A stretch of 64,000 nucleotides of DNA from assembly GCA_016716475.1 (NCBI GenBank), contig JADJWG010000002.1, positions 1,054,001 through 1,118,000 of the forward strand. Reading direction: 5' to 3'. How positions within the stretch are numbered: position 1 is the first letter of the stretch; the number at the start of each line of letters is the position of its first letter. Positions 1 through 8,883 of this stretch are shown here, in pieces. This DNA is from Phycisphaerales bacterium (GTDB lineage Bacteria > Planctomycetota > Phycisphaerae > UBA1845 > Fen-1342). A program made the translations under genes and the position numbers. Below the pieces are notes generated by a model. It made no database searches. It was given only the letters and a program-made list of their open reading frames with translations, and was not told the DNA's origin.

Positions 1-1043
1 CCTCGATTTGCCAGGTCGCGCGAGAGCCAGACATGGCCGTCGAGAATCCCCCGCACCGCGTCCGCCAGCGGCTCGTCAATATCGCTGCCTTCGACCAGCA
101 CGGTGTAGATGCCGGTGATGCTGCCATACGCCGTGCGCCCGGCTCGCTCCAGCAAGCGCGGTAATAACGCGTAGACACTCGGCGGATACCCTTTCGCAGT
201 GGGTGGCTCGCCGGCGGCAAGGCCGATCTGCCGCTGAGCCATCGCCATGCGCGTCAGCGAGTCCATCATCAGGAGGACGTCGAGTCCCTGATCGCGGAAA
301 TACTCCGCGATGGCCGTAGCGTGCAGGCAGACGCGCACACGCAGGGCGGCCGCTTCATCGGAGGTACATACGACAACCACGCTGCGCGCCCGGCCTTCAA
401 CCCCTAGATGGCGGTCGAGGAAATCCCCGACCTCGCGTCCGCGCTCGCCCACCAGGACGACGACATTCACATCGGCTTGCGTTCGGCGGCAGATCATGCC
501 CATCAAGACGCTCTTGCCGACCCCGGTGCCGGCAAAGATGCCGAGGCGTTGTCCGCGACCGGCCGTGAGCAGACCGTCGATCGCGCGAATACCGAGCCCG
601 AGCGGTGCATCGACCGGGCGACGCTCGAGCGCCGGCGGCGCAGGAGCGTAGAGCGGGTAACGGACATTAAGCCGCGGTGGCGGTCCGCCGTCCAACGGGC
701 GGCCATATGCATCAATGACCCGGCCGAGGAGGTCGTACCCGACGGGGACTCGCGGTGGACCGGACGTGCATTCGACACGATCATCCGGCGCAATCCCGGT
801 GGCCTCGCCGAATACGGACAATAGGGCGAGCCCGTCACGCAGGCCGACCACTTCGGCTTCCACCGGTCCGTGACGCCGTGTATGGACCCGGCAGCGCGCC
901 CCCACCGGCACAGGCAATCCGGTCGCGTGAATCAGCAGCCCGTTGACGGCCCGCACACGGCCTTCGAGCCGCTCGGTCAGCAACGTGGCAACCTCCTCGG
1001 TCGCCGCCGCAAAAACATTGGCGCGCGGCGCGGGCTGGTTCAC
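1..1043 (-). CDS. fliI: Flagellum-specific ATPase FliI, 3' end outside window
   Basis: ATPase of the flagellar type III export apparatus; it energises unfolding and export of rod, hook and filament subunits at the cytoplasmic face of the basal body. Translating the minus strand gives an F1-beta-like protein with Walker A GTGVGKS near residue 168, the GERGREV motif and Walker B LLMMDSLTR. The visible part ends at a typical FliI stretch, GILDGHVWLSRDLANR, so only the C-terminal end is missing. The GTG start overlaps the fliH stop as GTGA, which implies translational coupling. It is the last visible gene of the flgB-fliI operon. Identification is firm. Confidence 0.93.
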   Translation of the reverse strand, partial: MNQPAPRANVFAAATEEVATLLTERLEGRVRAVNGLLIHATGLPVPVGARCRVHTRRHGPVEAEVVGLRDGLALLSVFGEATGIAPDDRVECTSGPPRVPVGYDLLGRVIDAYGRPLDGGPPPRLNVRYPLYAPAPPALERRPVDAPLGLGIRAIDGLLTAGRGQRLGIFAGTGVGKSVLMGMICRRTQADVNVVVLVGERGREVGDFLDRHLGVEGRARSVVVVCTSDEAAALRVRVCLHATAIAEYFRDQGLDVLLMMDSLTRMAMAQRQIGLAAGEPPTAKGYPPSVYALLPRLLERAGRTAYGSITGIYTVLVEGSDIDEPLADAVRGILDGHVWLSRDLANR

Positions 1044-1786
1044 GCGGACGACTCCCCACGGTCAGCCACGGATCCGGTCGCCAGTGTCTCCTGACCGTCA
1101 GTGACCAGACTCTCGGCGACCTGGCGAAGTTGTGTCTCGAGCGTGGCATCTACCGCGCCAGCACGCGAGTGCAGCACACAACCACCGCGACCGATGGCCG
1201 TGTCGGGCACGATTCGCACATGGTCCGCCCCGGCGATCTGCTGAGCCAGTTGCGGCAGCTCGTCGCGCAGCAGCGCAGCTTCTTCGGGGTGCAAGTGAAA
1301 CTCAAGATCATGCTGGTGACGGACAAGTTCCAGCAGCGCCCGCACATTCGCCCGAGCCACCGTGCCGCTGTGTAACGCGGCGGTCTTGCAAACACGCTCC
1401 GCAATGGCCACCGCAACCGCCAGCAGACCGGTCTCCGCCTCGGCCAGCAGCGTGTGGCGACGCTGCTCATAGTCCTGTAACGCACCGCCGAGGGCCGCGG
1501 TCAGTTGTTGCAGATCGGCTGCCGCCGCCGTGCGAGCGGCCTGCCGACCCTCCTCCAGCGCCGCGGCTCGTCCGGCCGCCTGCCCGGCGCGGAAACCCTC
1601 CTCATATCCGTTGCGACGCTGCGATTCGCGCTCGGCTGCAAGGTGCTTTTCCGTGGCTGCCCGCAGTCCCTCGGCCTCGCGCTGCGCGCGTGCCAGGATG
1701 CGGGCCGCCTCCGCCTCGACATCCGGGAACCGAAAAACGGTTGGACGCGGCCCCGCTTCGCGGCGAATGATGTTGCTCGGCACCAC
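1040..1786 (-). CDS. fliH: Flagellar assembly protein FliH
   Basis: FliH is the stator-like regulator that binds the FliI ATPase and links it to the export gate. The 248-residue product has the expected layout: an Ala/Glu/Arg-rich helical region (about residues 25-110, starting near EAARILARAQREAEGL) and a C-terminal FliH/V-ATPase-E-like domain. The family is poorly conserved, so the call rests on the coiled-coil composition plus the fixed order fliG-fliH-fliI. The start is GTG, 20 bases after the fliG stop. The stop overlaps the fliI start. Confidence 0.85.
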   Translation of the reverse strand: MVPSNIIRREAGPRPTVFRFPDVEAEAARILARAQREAEGLRAATEKHLAAERESQRRNGYEEGFRAGQAAGRAAALEEGRQAARTAAAADLQQLTAALGGALQDYEQRRHTLLAEAETGLLAVAVAIAERVCKTAALHSGTVARANVRALLELVRHQHDLEFHLHPEEAALLRDELPQLAQQIAGADHVRIVPDTAIGRGGCVLHSRAGAVDATLETQLRQVAESLVTDGQETLATGSVADRGESSA

Positions 1787-1806
1787 CCACGTCCTCCAGC
1801 GGCTGG

Positions 1807-2847
1807 TCAGACGACCAGCTCGCCCTCACCGCCGCGACCGGCAATGATGACCTCGCCGGCATCTTCGAGCCGGCGCACAATGTCGACGATCTTCTGCTGC
1901 GCCGCTTCGACGTCCGATACGCGCACCGGGCCCATGAACTCCATCTCCTCGCGGATGAGCTGCGCCGCACGCTCCGACATATTGTTGAAGATCTTGTCCT
2001 TGAGCTCGTCGCTGGCCGTCCGCATGGCCATCGCGAGTTCCTCGTTCTCGACCTCCTTGAGAACCGACTGAATGCCCTTGTCGTTGACCCGAATGATGTC
2101 CTCGAAGACAAACATGAGCCGCCGGATCTCTTCGACCAGTTGCGGGTGATCGTCCTCCAGGCCTTCGAGAATCGCCTTCTCGACTGCACGCCCCGACATG
2201 TTGAGAATCTCGGCTACCGCTTCGACGCCACCAACACGCTCGAAGCGCTCCGACACCAATCCGGCCAGTCGCTTCTCTAGTCCACGCTCCACTTCCTTGA
2301 TCACGTCGGGGCTGGTTTGGTCCATGTTGGCGATGCGAGCAACGACCTCGATCTGGCGCTCGGTGGGCAGGGCGGAAAGAATGTCCACGGCCATGCCGGC
2401 CGGCACGTGCGAGAGCACCAACGCGATGGTCTGCGGGTGCTCCTCCTGGAGGAACGTGACGAGGTTCTCCTTCTCGGTTTTCTGGAGGAAGCTGAAGGGT
2501 TGTTCGTGGACCTGGTGCTCGATGACCGACATGATCCGCCGCGCTTCTTCGGGTGGCAGCGTCTTCATCAGCAGGGTGCGCGCCCACGACATACCGCCTG
2601 CGTCCATGTATTGTCGCGCCATCAGCAGGTTATAGAACTCGCGGATGACCTGCTCACGCACTTCCGGTGCAATCGCGTCAATCGCGGCAATCTCGCGCGA
2701 GACCTCTTCGACCCGCTCGCGGTCGAGCGCCCGCATGATGCGGGCTGCGGTGTCGTGCCGCAGCGCCACCATCAGCACGGCCGCCTTGCGCACACCGGTG
2801 ACGTCCTCGATACTGCGGATTTCGGAGCGGTAGGTGCTGCGCGGCAT
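1807..2847 (-). CDS. fliG: Flagellar motor switch protein FliG
   Basis: Rotor protein of the C-ring; it couples stator ion flow to torque and sits on the cytoplasmic side of the FliF ring. The 346 residues match the usual FliG length. The N-terminal half begins VRKAAVLMVAL, the middle domain carries the conserved EEHPQTIALVLSHV segment, and the C-terminal torque domain has MFVFEDIIRVNDKGIQ followed by the charged ELKDKIFNNMSERA helix. It starts 12 bases after the fliF stop in the same operon. Confidence 0.96.
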   Translation of the reverse strand: MPRSTYRSEIRSIEDVTGVRKAAVLMVALRHDTAARIMRALDRERVEEVSREIAAIDAIAPEVREQVIREFYNLLMARQYMDAGGMSWARTLLMKTLPPEEARRIMSVIEHQVHEQPFSFLQKTEKENLVTFLQEEHPQTIALVLSHVPAGMAVDILSALPTERQIEVVARIANMDQTSPDVIKEVERGLEKRLAGLVSERFERVGGVEAVAEILNMSGRAVEKAILEGLEDDHPQLVEEIRRLMFVFEDIIRVNDKGIQSVLKEVENEELAMAMRTASDELKDKIFNNMSERAAQLIREEMEFMGPVRVSDVEAAQQKIVDIVRRLEDAGEVIIAGRGGEGELVV

Positions 2848-2859
2848 GGGCGACGGTCC

Positions 2860-4630
2860 TCAATTCTCTTCGCGGTATTGCTCATTCCGCTGGATCCACT
2901 GCTCGATCAGGGCGGCCACCGTCTCCGCGTCCTCGTCTACCATCGTGGCGACCTGCTCCAGCATCTTGCGCGTCTGCACCGTGCCGGCGTCGACCTCCTG
3001 TGCCACCAGCACCCCCTCGCTCAGCGCCGCTTGCTCAATGAAGTTGGCGGGCTCTGCGTCGAGATACGTGTCCTCCGTTGCGCCCGGTGCCCGCGGCCCT
3101 ACCCTTCGCACGGCCGGCCGGTTGCCTGCCCGCTGCATCGCCGCGGACGCCAGGGAGACGTCCGCCGCCGCCGCCTTGGCGGCCTCGATCGCTTCGCGCG
3201 GCAGCCCCAGCTCGAGTCCAAACGCCTCTCCGCCGTCGGCGCGCCGTGCCATGCGAAGCATGAGCCCCAGTGCCATCAACGCAAGCAGCGCGAGCCCCGA
3301 CTGCGGGCCGTAACGCTGCACCAGGTCCACACCAAGCTCCAGCGGCGCCGCGGCCGCCGTAACCGGCGCGTCCAGCGGCTCGTCGTAATAGCGCGATACC
3401 GCCACATTTTCTTCGCTCTGCGGCCGCAGGAGCTGGGCCACCTGTGGCAACAGGCGGGTGCGTTCCTCGCGAAAGATCTCCTCGATCTGTTCATCCGTCG
3501 GCGCGCCCTCCGCCTCGGGATGGCGTCGCCGGTAGACATTTTCAAGGTAGCTGTGCGACAATGAGATGGCCGCTGTGACCTTGACCACGTCACCGGGCGG
3601 CGTGCTGCGCGTCTGTTTCGCGTACCCGACGCGCGATTCCGTCTCGCTGGTCTCCTGCCGCTGGCTCTCGCTGATACCACTCCCCCCGCGGGTCATCGCC
3701 GTATTCGGCCGCACGCCGGGATCACCGGCCGAACGGTCCCGCACCGTCTCCTGGACCATGGTGCGTTCCGTGGCGGGTACGGCTTTCGTGGGGGTGTCGG
3801 TCTCGATGTGATCCGCGGTGCTGTTGAGCTCGACCTGTACGCCTACGATGGCGCGTGGGTCAAAAGGCAGGATGATCTGCTGGAGGTTGGCGAGGAAGCG
3901 CTGCTCTTCCGCGAGCACCTTGCGATCGAGTTGCGTGCTGAGATCTCCCTCGGCATCCCAGTCCAGTGCCCGGCGGCCGTTCGCATCGACGACTTCGACG
4001 TTCCTCACGGACAGCCCATCCACGGCTCCCGCCACGAGCCGCGCCGCGGCAATTGCCAGGGAGCGCGGCACCTGGTCGCCCCCCCGCATGGTCAGCCGCG
4101 ACGCTGGCGGAGCTGGGAGGTGCGGTCCGCGCGAAGACCCGCTTCTGAGTGCCATAATTGAGCAGGACGCGCGCGTTGCGCACGCCGTTGAGTTCGCGGA
4201 GGACGCGCTCGAGTTCCCCCTGGAGGGCGAAAGTCCAGCGCCGCCGGCTCTCCTCACTCGAGATCCAGGGGTCGGATTCCTTGATGAGTGCGGCGAACCC
4301 GACGCTCGTGTCGGAGGGCAGTTTCTCTTGCTGCTGTAATTGCGCGTAGAGTGCAGCGCGATTGCGCGCCGCGCGCACCAGGATGCGATCCCCGCGAATC
4401 TCGTAGTGCTCTCCCAGCGCATCAAGACCACTGCGCACCAGCGCCAGGTCCTCTGCCGCCAACCCCTGGTCGATCAGTGGCACCATCTCGGGCGCGGCGG
4501 CCCACTGCACCATCCAGATCAGGGCCACCGCGACCAGCAGACCGCCGAGGAAGAGCGCCACCTTCTGCGATGTGTTCACATCGCGCAGGCGCGTCAGGAT
4601 CTCGCTCAGCCGCTTTTGCAGTGCCGCCAT
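2860..4630 (-). CDS. fliF: Flagellar MS-ring protein FliF, interrupted by a one-base frameshift
   Basis: FliF forms the inner-membrane MS-ring on which the motor and export gate are built. The N-terminal part (from 4630, ATG with GGAG 8 bases upstream) has one membrane span near residues 22-42 and the YscJ/FliF-like region up to TAPPSSASVA. The rest lies one frame over, resuming at LTMRGGDQVPRS and running to a C-terminal membrane span and cytoplasmic FliG-binding tail at 2860. The join is at about 4096-4099: removing one C from the plus-strand CCGC there restores SASVALTMRGG, which matches the family pattern. The corrected product is about 589 residues, normal for FliF. An ATG at 4675 in the same frame is a less likely start because it lacks a ribosome site. 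Either a sequencing error or a true lesion is possible. Confidence 0.88.
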
Positions 4631-4722
4631 CCTGGCTGCTCCGGGCGGCCTCCGCCGCCGCTTCCATGCCCCCACGTATTCCGGTCAGGCCGCGACTCCA
4701 CCGCCTCCCGACCGGCGCTGTC

Positions 4723-5031
4723 CTAGACGCGCAACTGCTTCAGCTCGTCATAGGCATTCACCAGCTTGTTGCGAATTTCCATCAGCAGACTGAAGGCAAC
4801 TTCCGCTTTGCGGGCTGCCGTGAATACCTCGGTAATGTTGTCGCTGCGCCCCGTGACGAGACTCTCGATACCTTCGTCGGCCTCGGCTTGCATGCGACTG
4901 ACCTCGGCCAATTGGCTGCGCAGCAGGTCGGCGAAGTCTCGCCCTTCCGCGAAACCCGGGCGCCCAGCCGGGGCGGTGGGCCGGGCGGGCCCGAGCGGAG
5001 TCAAGCCGGCGGCGGCGATCGGTTCAGGCAT
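4723..5031 (-). CDS. fliE: Flagellar hook-basal body complex protein FliE
   Basis: FliE joins the MS-ring to the proximal rod and is the first exported rod component. The 102-residue product has the normal size and the diagnostic C-terminal half: the segment from ITEVFTAARKAEVAFSLLME to the RNKLVNAYDEL helix is typical of the family. The N-terminus is Pro/Ala-rich and variable. It lies between flgC and fliF in the standard flgB-flgC-fliE-fliF order. Confidence 0.94.
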   Translation of the reverse strand: MPEPIAAAGLTPLGPARPTAPAGRPGFAEGRDFADLLRSQLAEVSRMQAEADEGIESLVTGRSDNITEVFTAARKAEVAFSLLMEIRNKLVNAYDELKQLRV

Positions 5032-5063
5032 GCATTCCTCCAGGGGCAGGCCGCAAGCCCGAC

Positions 5064-5462
5064 TCAGGCGAAGAGTCGGATGGCCTGTTGTACCATGCCG
5101 CGCGTCACATTCAGCATTGCGGCGTTGGCTTCGTACGCACGGCTGGCCGCCAGCGCATCCACATACTCCATCGTGATACTGACGTTCGGCAGTTGAACGT
5201 ACCCACGCTGGTCGGCGTCGGCGTGGCCAGGATCGTACTTCTCGCGAAACGGAGATGGGTCCGGCCGTATCTCGTCAACGCGAACTCCGGGACCGCCGTG
5301 GGCGTCGCCGGTCATGAATGTGACGTACCGGCGGCGGTACGGCGCAGGTGTCCCATCCTCCTGCCGAGTCACCTCGGCATTCGCGATATTGCCTGCGATC
5401 ACGTCCAGCCGCGTGCGCTGGGCGACGAGAGCGGAGGTGCTGATGTCAAAAGCACGAATCAT
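5064..5462 (-). CDS. flgC: Proximal rod protein FlgC
   Basis: Rod subunit of the flagellar basal body, exported to the periplasm. The 132 residues include the N-terminal rod signature (DISTSALVAQRTRLDVIAGN followed by IANAEV) and the C-terminal helix with SRAYEANAAMLNVTRGM, both typical of FlgC. The length is normal for the family. The ATG overlaps the flgB stop by four bases (ATGA), so the two rod genes are translationally coupled. Confidence 0.95.
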   Translation of the reverse strand: MIRAFDISTSALVAQRTRLDVIAGNIANAEVTRQEDGTPAPYRRRYVTFMTGDAHGGPGVRVDEIRPDPSPFREKYDPGHADADQRGYVQLPNVSITMEYVDALAASRAYEANAAMLNVTRGMVQQAIRLFA

Positions 5463-5896
5463 TCCACGCGTCCCCGAATGGCCCGCAGCAGGTTGGTGAA
5501 CCGACCGCGCAGCAGACTGGTCGCGAGTTCGTACGTCATCTGGTTCTGGGCCGCATCGGCGAGCAACTGCTCCAGTTTCACGTTCGTACCGTCGTGAAAA
5601 AGCACATTTTGCGCCGGCTCGACTTCGGGCTGTACGGCCAGTCGCCCCTGCGTATCCGTACTGAACTGGCGGCTACCCCGCAGTTCCAGCGTGGAACGGC
5701 GGTTGGCTCGGGCATCATCCAGTGCCGTTCGCAACGACCGGGCAAAGGTCTCGTGATCCAGCAGCTTGGCCTGGAAGCCCGGTGTATCCACATTAGCGAG
5801 GTTCTCACTCAGCACCTTGTGACGCTGTTCGGCATATTGCGCCGCGAGCGCCACCGCGTGGGTCGTACGCGAAGCTGTCAGTCGGTCGATCCACAT
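5459..5896 (-). CDS. flgB: Proximal rod protein FlgB
   Basis: Rod subunit, first gene of this flagellar operon. The 145 residues begin with a helix followed by the rod signature HKVLSENLANVDTPGF; the middle has the variable EPAQNVLFHDGTNVKLEQLL region, and the end has the MTYELATSLLRGRFTNLLRAI helix expected of FlgB. A GGAG lies about 10 bases before the ATG. A weak sigma54-type promoter match sits 28-43 bases upstream. Confidence 0.94.
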   Translation of the reverse strand: MWIDRLTASRTTHAVALAAQYAEQRHKVLSENLANVDTPGFQAKLLDHETFARSLRTALDDARANRRSTLELRGSRQFSTDTQGRLAVQPEVEPAQNVLFHDGTNVKLEQLLADAAQNQMTYELATSLLRGRFTNLLRAIRGRVE

Positions 5897-5923
5897 GGCA
5901 ATCTCTACTCCGACCTGTTACTG

Positions 5924-5939
5924 AGCAAGTTGCGCGCCG
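5924..5939 (-). promoter_or_regulatory. Possible sigma54 promoter of flgB operon
   Basis: On the minus strand the 16 bases read CGGCGCGCAACTTGCT. Compared with the sigma54 consensus TGGCAYRNNNNTTGCW, this keeps the invariant GG and GC at the right spacing, with two mismatches. The predicted transcript start would be about 17 bases before the flgB ATG, a short but usable leader. A sigma54 activator gene lies immediately upstream. The match is by eye, so confidence is limited. Confidence 0.35.
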
Positions 5940-6048
5940 CACACGTGCCCCGCCCGGACATCAACAGGGCGCTCGTTAGGCCTTGGCCGGAACGGCCGCC
6001 GCCGCGCAAGGGCTGCCACATCCGGATGCTGCTTGCGCTTACTGGGAT

Positions 6049-7452
6049 TTACACCAGGACCGCGGAGCGCCGCTGCCGTTCCTCCTGGAAGCTGCCTTCT
6101 TCGCGCCACTTTTTCAGCTTGAGCCCAAGCGTGCGCAGACCGATGCCGAGTGCCCGCGCCGTCCGCTCGCGATGGCCCCCGAAGCGCTCCAGCGTCCGCA
6201 GGATCAGATCACGCTCAGCGTCATCGAGAATCTGCCCATCGCGGTAGCGCAGCCCCTCGGCTGCGGCCGTGGCGGTCTTGATCGGACCATTCAGCAACGG
6301 AGCAATGCTTGCCGGTGTCACCTCGCGGCCCGCCTCCAGTACGCAGACGCGCTCGCAGAGGTTCTCCAGCTCGCGGACGTTCCCCGGCCAGCCGTACTCC
6401 GCCAGCACCTTCAGAGTCTCCGCGGTGAAACGTGGTCGCTCGCGCCCATCGCGGGCGGCACAGGTTCCGAGGAAGTGGTCCATCAACAACGGGATGTCCT
6501 CGCGACGCTCCCGGAGCGGCGGGACTTCGATCGGCAATACGCTGAGACGATAATACAAATCCTCACGGAAGCGCGCCTTGGCGGCCCAGTCGCGCAAATT
6601 GCGGTTCGTAGTCGCGATGACGCGTACATCGACGCGCCGTGTCACCGAGCTGCCGACGCGCTCGAATTCACGCTCCTGGAGGACGCGCAGCAGCTTTGCC
6701 TGCAACGCCGGGGCGATCTCGGACACCTCGTCGAGCAGCAGCGTACCTCCATCCGCCAACTCGAAACGTCCTTTACGCATGCGGTCCGCACCGGTGAAAG
6801 CGCCTTTCTCGTGGCCGAAGAGTTCGCTTTCGAGCAGGGTCGGCGAGAGGGCCGCACAGTTCACGCACAGCATCGGTTGGTCCGCCCGTGGTGAGGCGGC
6901 ATGCACGGCCCGGGCGATCAGCTCCTTCCCGGTCCCGCTTTCACCCGTGATCAATACGGTCGCCGCGCTCTGTGCGACGCGCTGCACCTTCTCGAGCACG
7001 GGGCGCATGGTGGGTGCCTGCCCGATGAGATGACGGTCGCGACGCAGATCCTCGATGGTGCGCCGCATGATTTCGTTGTCACGCAGCAGGGTCCGCTCCC
7101 GCAAGGCCCGTTCGAGCAGAATTTCGATCTCTTCGCCGTTGAACGGCTTCTGGAGATAGTCAAACGCCCCCAGCTTCATCGCTTCGACCGCGTTCTGGAT
7201 CGAGCCATGCGCCGTCATCAGGATCACGGGCGTGTCGATCCCCAACCGCCGCATCTCGCGCAACAGGCCGACCCCGTCCAGGCCCGGCATGCGCAGATCG
7301 GTCAGTATGGCGTCGAACGACTGCTGCTTGATTCTCGTCAGGGCCTCCTGGGCGTTGTCGAATGCGCAGACCTGGTGGTCTTGCGCAGTCAGAGTCGCCA
7401 ACAGGGAATCACGCATCATTGCCTGATCGTCTACTACGCAGATCCGTGCCAT
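6049..7452 (-). CDS. NtrC-family sigma54-dependent response regulator (flagellar type)
   Basis: Bacterial enhancer-binding protein that activates sigma54-RNA polymerase when phosphorylated. Its 467 residues comprise a receiver domain with phospho-acceptor Asp52 (TDLRMPG) and switch Lys102, an AAA+ domain with Walker A GESGTGKE (170-177) and GAFTGA (217-222, the sigma54-contact loop), then a Fis-type helix-turn-helix near the C-terminus (HRERTARALGIGLRTLGLKL). The cognate kinase gene is 15 bases upstream, and the flgB operon lies directly downstream. It resembles FlrC/FleR/FlgR in context. Which promoters it controls is inferred from position and from the sigma54-like sites. Confidence 0.93.
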   Translation of the reverse strand: MARICVVDDQAMMRDSLLATLTAQDHQVCAFDNAQEALTRIKQQSFDAILTDLRMPGLDGVGLLREMRRLGIDTPVILMTAHGSIQNAVEAMKLGAFDYLQKPFNGEEIEILLERALRERTLLRDNEIMRRTIEDLRRDRHLIGQAPTMRPVLEKVQRVAQSAATVLITGESGTGKELIARAVHAASPRADQPMLCVNCAALSPTLLESELFGHEKGAFTGADRMRKGRFELADGGTLLLDEVSEIAPALQAKLLRVLQEREFERVGSSVTRRVDVRVIATTNRNLRDWAAKARFREDLYYRLSVLPIEVPPLRERREDIPLLMDHFLGTCAARDGRERPRFTAETLKVLAEYGWPGNVRELENLCERVCVLEAGREVTPASIAPLLNGPIKTATAAAEGLRYRDGQILDDAERDLILRTLERFGGHRERTARALGIGLRTLGLKLKKWREEGSFQEERQRRSAVLV

Positions 7453-7467
7453 GGGGTCTCCTTGGCG

Positions 7468-8376
7468 CTAGGCCACGCCAATCCGACGTACCTTTGTGAC
7501 AACCGGGTCCACCGTGGCCTCGGCACACGGCAGGGAAATTACGAACTCAGCGCCCCCTTGCGATTGGTTCCCCGCCCGCAGTTCACCGCCGTACGCCTCG
7601 ATCAGGCGGTGTGCAATCGTCAGGCCCAGCCCTGTACCATGTTCCTTCGTCGTGAAGAACGGGTCGAAAATGCGGTGCCGAACTTCGTCCGGAAGGCCCG
7701 GTCCCTCGTCGCGCACACACACTTCGACACGTCCCGCACGGACGGTCTTCACCGCCACCTCCACCGTGCCGCCGCGTGGCGACGCCTCGGCCGCGTTAAC
7801 CACCAGATTCACGAGGACGCGCTGCAGACCTTCGCGCTCTGCTCGTACGGCCGGCAACGGCTCCGGACCTCGCACGAGGAGCGTGACGGCACAATCAACC
7901 AGCTTCCGCAGGGTGGCATCGCGCACGCGGTCGAGCAGTTCCCCCAGGGGACAGTTCGTGAACTGACGGTCCCGTGGTGCGAGGGCCAGCGTGTCCTGGA
8001 CGACCGCTTCGATGGCGTGGATGCCCGCTTCGATTTTCCCGATCAGGTCGAGCGCGGGCTCCATCTGCTGCTGCCGACATTGTGTCCTCAGCAGGTCGCT
8101 GTAGAGCTGAATCGCACCCAACGGATTGCGGACTTCGTGGGCGACCCCGGCAGCCATTTCACCCAGTGCCGCCAAGCGGCGGCGCAGCTCCAGTTCACGG
8201 TCCTTACTCGCCAGTTCTTCGCGCAGCCGTACGACTTCCTGCTGGAGCACCTGGTGCGTCTCCTGCAGGCGCGCGGTGACATTGAGATATTCGCGCAAGA
8301 CATTGGAGAGTTCCGCTTCCGGCGGTGCGGCGGGTGCAGGCATCGCGTCGACACTCCTCGCAGTGCGGGTCCACAC
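7468..8376 (-). CDS. Sensor histidine kinase, partner of the NtrC-type regulator
   Basis: Soluble-looking two-component kinase of 302 residues. An N-terminal helical region (about 20-65) precedes the dimerisation/phosphoacceptor helix with His80 (GVAHEVRNPLG). The ATP-binding domain follows, with an N box (LVNLVVNAAEA), G1 (DEGPGLP), an F box (FDPFFTTKEHGTGLGL) and G2. No transmembrane segment or clear PAS domain is visible, as in FlrB/FlgS-type flagellar kinases. The GTG start lies 12 bases after the upstream stop; an ATG at 8343 is an alternative. Adjacent to its regulator, so the pair is assumed to work together. Confidence 0.9.
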   Translation of the reverse strand: MWTRTARSVDAMPAPAAPPEAELSNVLREYLNVTARLQETHQVLQQEVVRLREELASKDRELELRRRLAALGEMAAGVAHEVRNPLGAIQLYSDLLRTQCRQQQMEPALDLIGKIEAGIHAIEAVVQDTLALAPRDRQFTNCPLGELLDRVRDATLRKLVDCAVTLLVRGPEPLPAVRAEREGLQRVLVNLVVNAAEASPRGGTVEVAVKTVRAGRVEVCVRDEGPGLPDEVRHRIFDPFFTTKEHGTGLGLTIAHRLIEAYGGELRAGNQSQGGAEFVISLPCAEATVDPVVTKVRRIGVA

Positions 8377-8388
8377 TCTCGGCCAGAC

Positions 8389-8856
8389 CTAACCGGAGAC
8401 GTCCGCCGACGCATTTGCGCCGGCCGATGACGTCTGGCGAGCGTATGCGGCGTTCGCCGTGCGGCCCCCGGCCAGACCCGTCAGCTCGTTCGCAACACCC
8501 TGCTTGCGGGCCGACAGCAGCGCCGTGTCCTCCTGGTCCGTACGCAGGATCACGCGCAGAAGCCCATTGATATCCTGCAACAGGCCCGAGGCGGTGATGC
8601 GGCGCGACTCCGGCAATCCCGCGTACATCTCGTCCCAGTTGCGTCGATAGGGCGCGAGCTGGTCGTTCAGCCGCGCGAGTGCCGCGACGAGGTCTTGGCG
8701 ATCGCGCAGGATGGTGAGCAGCATCTCCGGCCGATCGCCGGAAATCAGGGCGCGCTGCCGGTCGCTGAGCTCGCGCAGCTTGCGATAGAGGTCGCGCTGC
8801 TGTTCGAGCAGCCGGATCAGTTCCGCCGGGTCGAGAGTGCCTGGCGTGGGCGTCAT
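8389..8856 (-). CDS. FlgN-like flagellar export chaperone
   Basis: A 155-residue, almost wholly helical protein. The core (about 10-120) is an amphipathic coiled coil with EQQRDLYRKLRELSDRQ near the start and ILRTDQEDTALLSARKQG near the end, the layout of FlgN/FliT-like chaperones that hold hook-associated proteins before export. The C-terminal 30 residues are Ala/Ser-rich and probably disordered. A second, longer FlgN-like gene lies beside flgK at 62701, so this copy may serve another substrate. The family call is moderate because these proteins diverge quickly. Confidence 0.6.
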   Translation of the reverse strand: MTPTPGTLDPAELIRLLEQQRDLYRKLRELSDRQRALISGDRPEMLLTILRDRQDLVAALARLNDQLAPYRRNWDEMYAGLPESRRITASGLLQDINGLLRVILRTDQEDTALLSARKQGVANELTGLAGGRTANAAYARQTSSAGANASADVSG

Positions 8857-8883
8857 GTCCGAGACTCCTCTGTCAGATGGCCG

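Noticed and set aside
6901..8430. Long plus-strand frame (509 codons) over the kinase and regulator genes
   Set aside because: It is antisense to two clear genes, has no domain content and reflects GC-rich codon bias.
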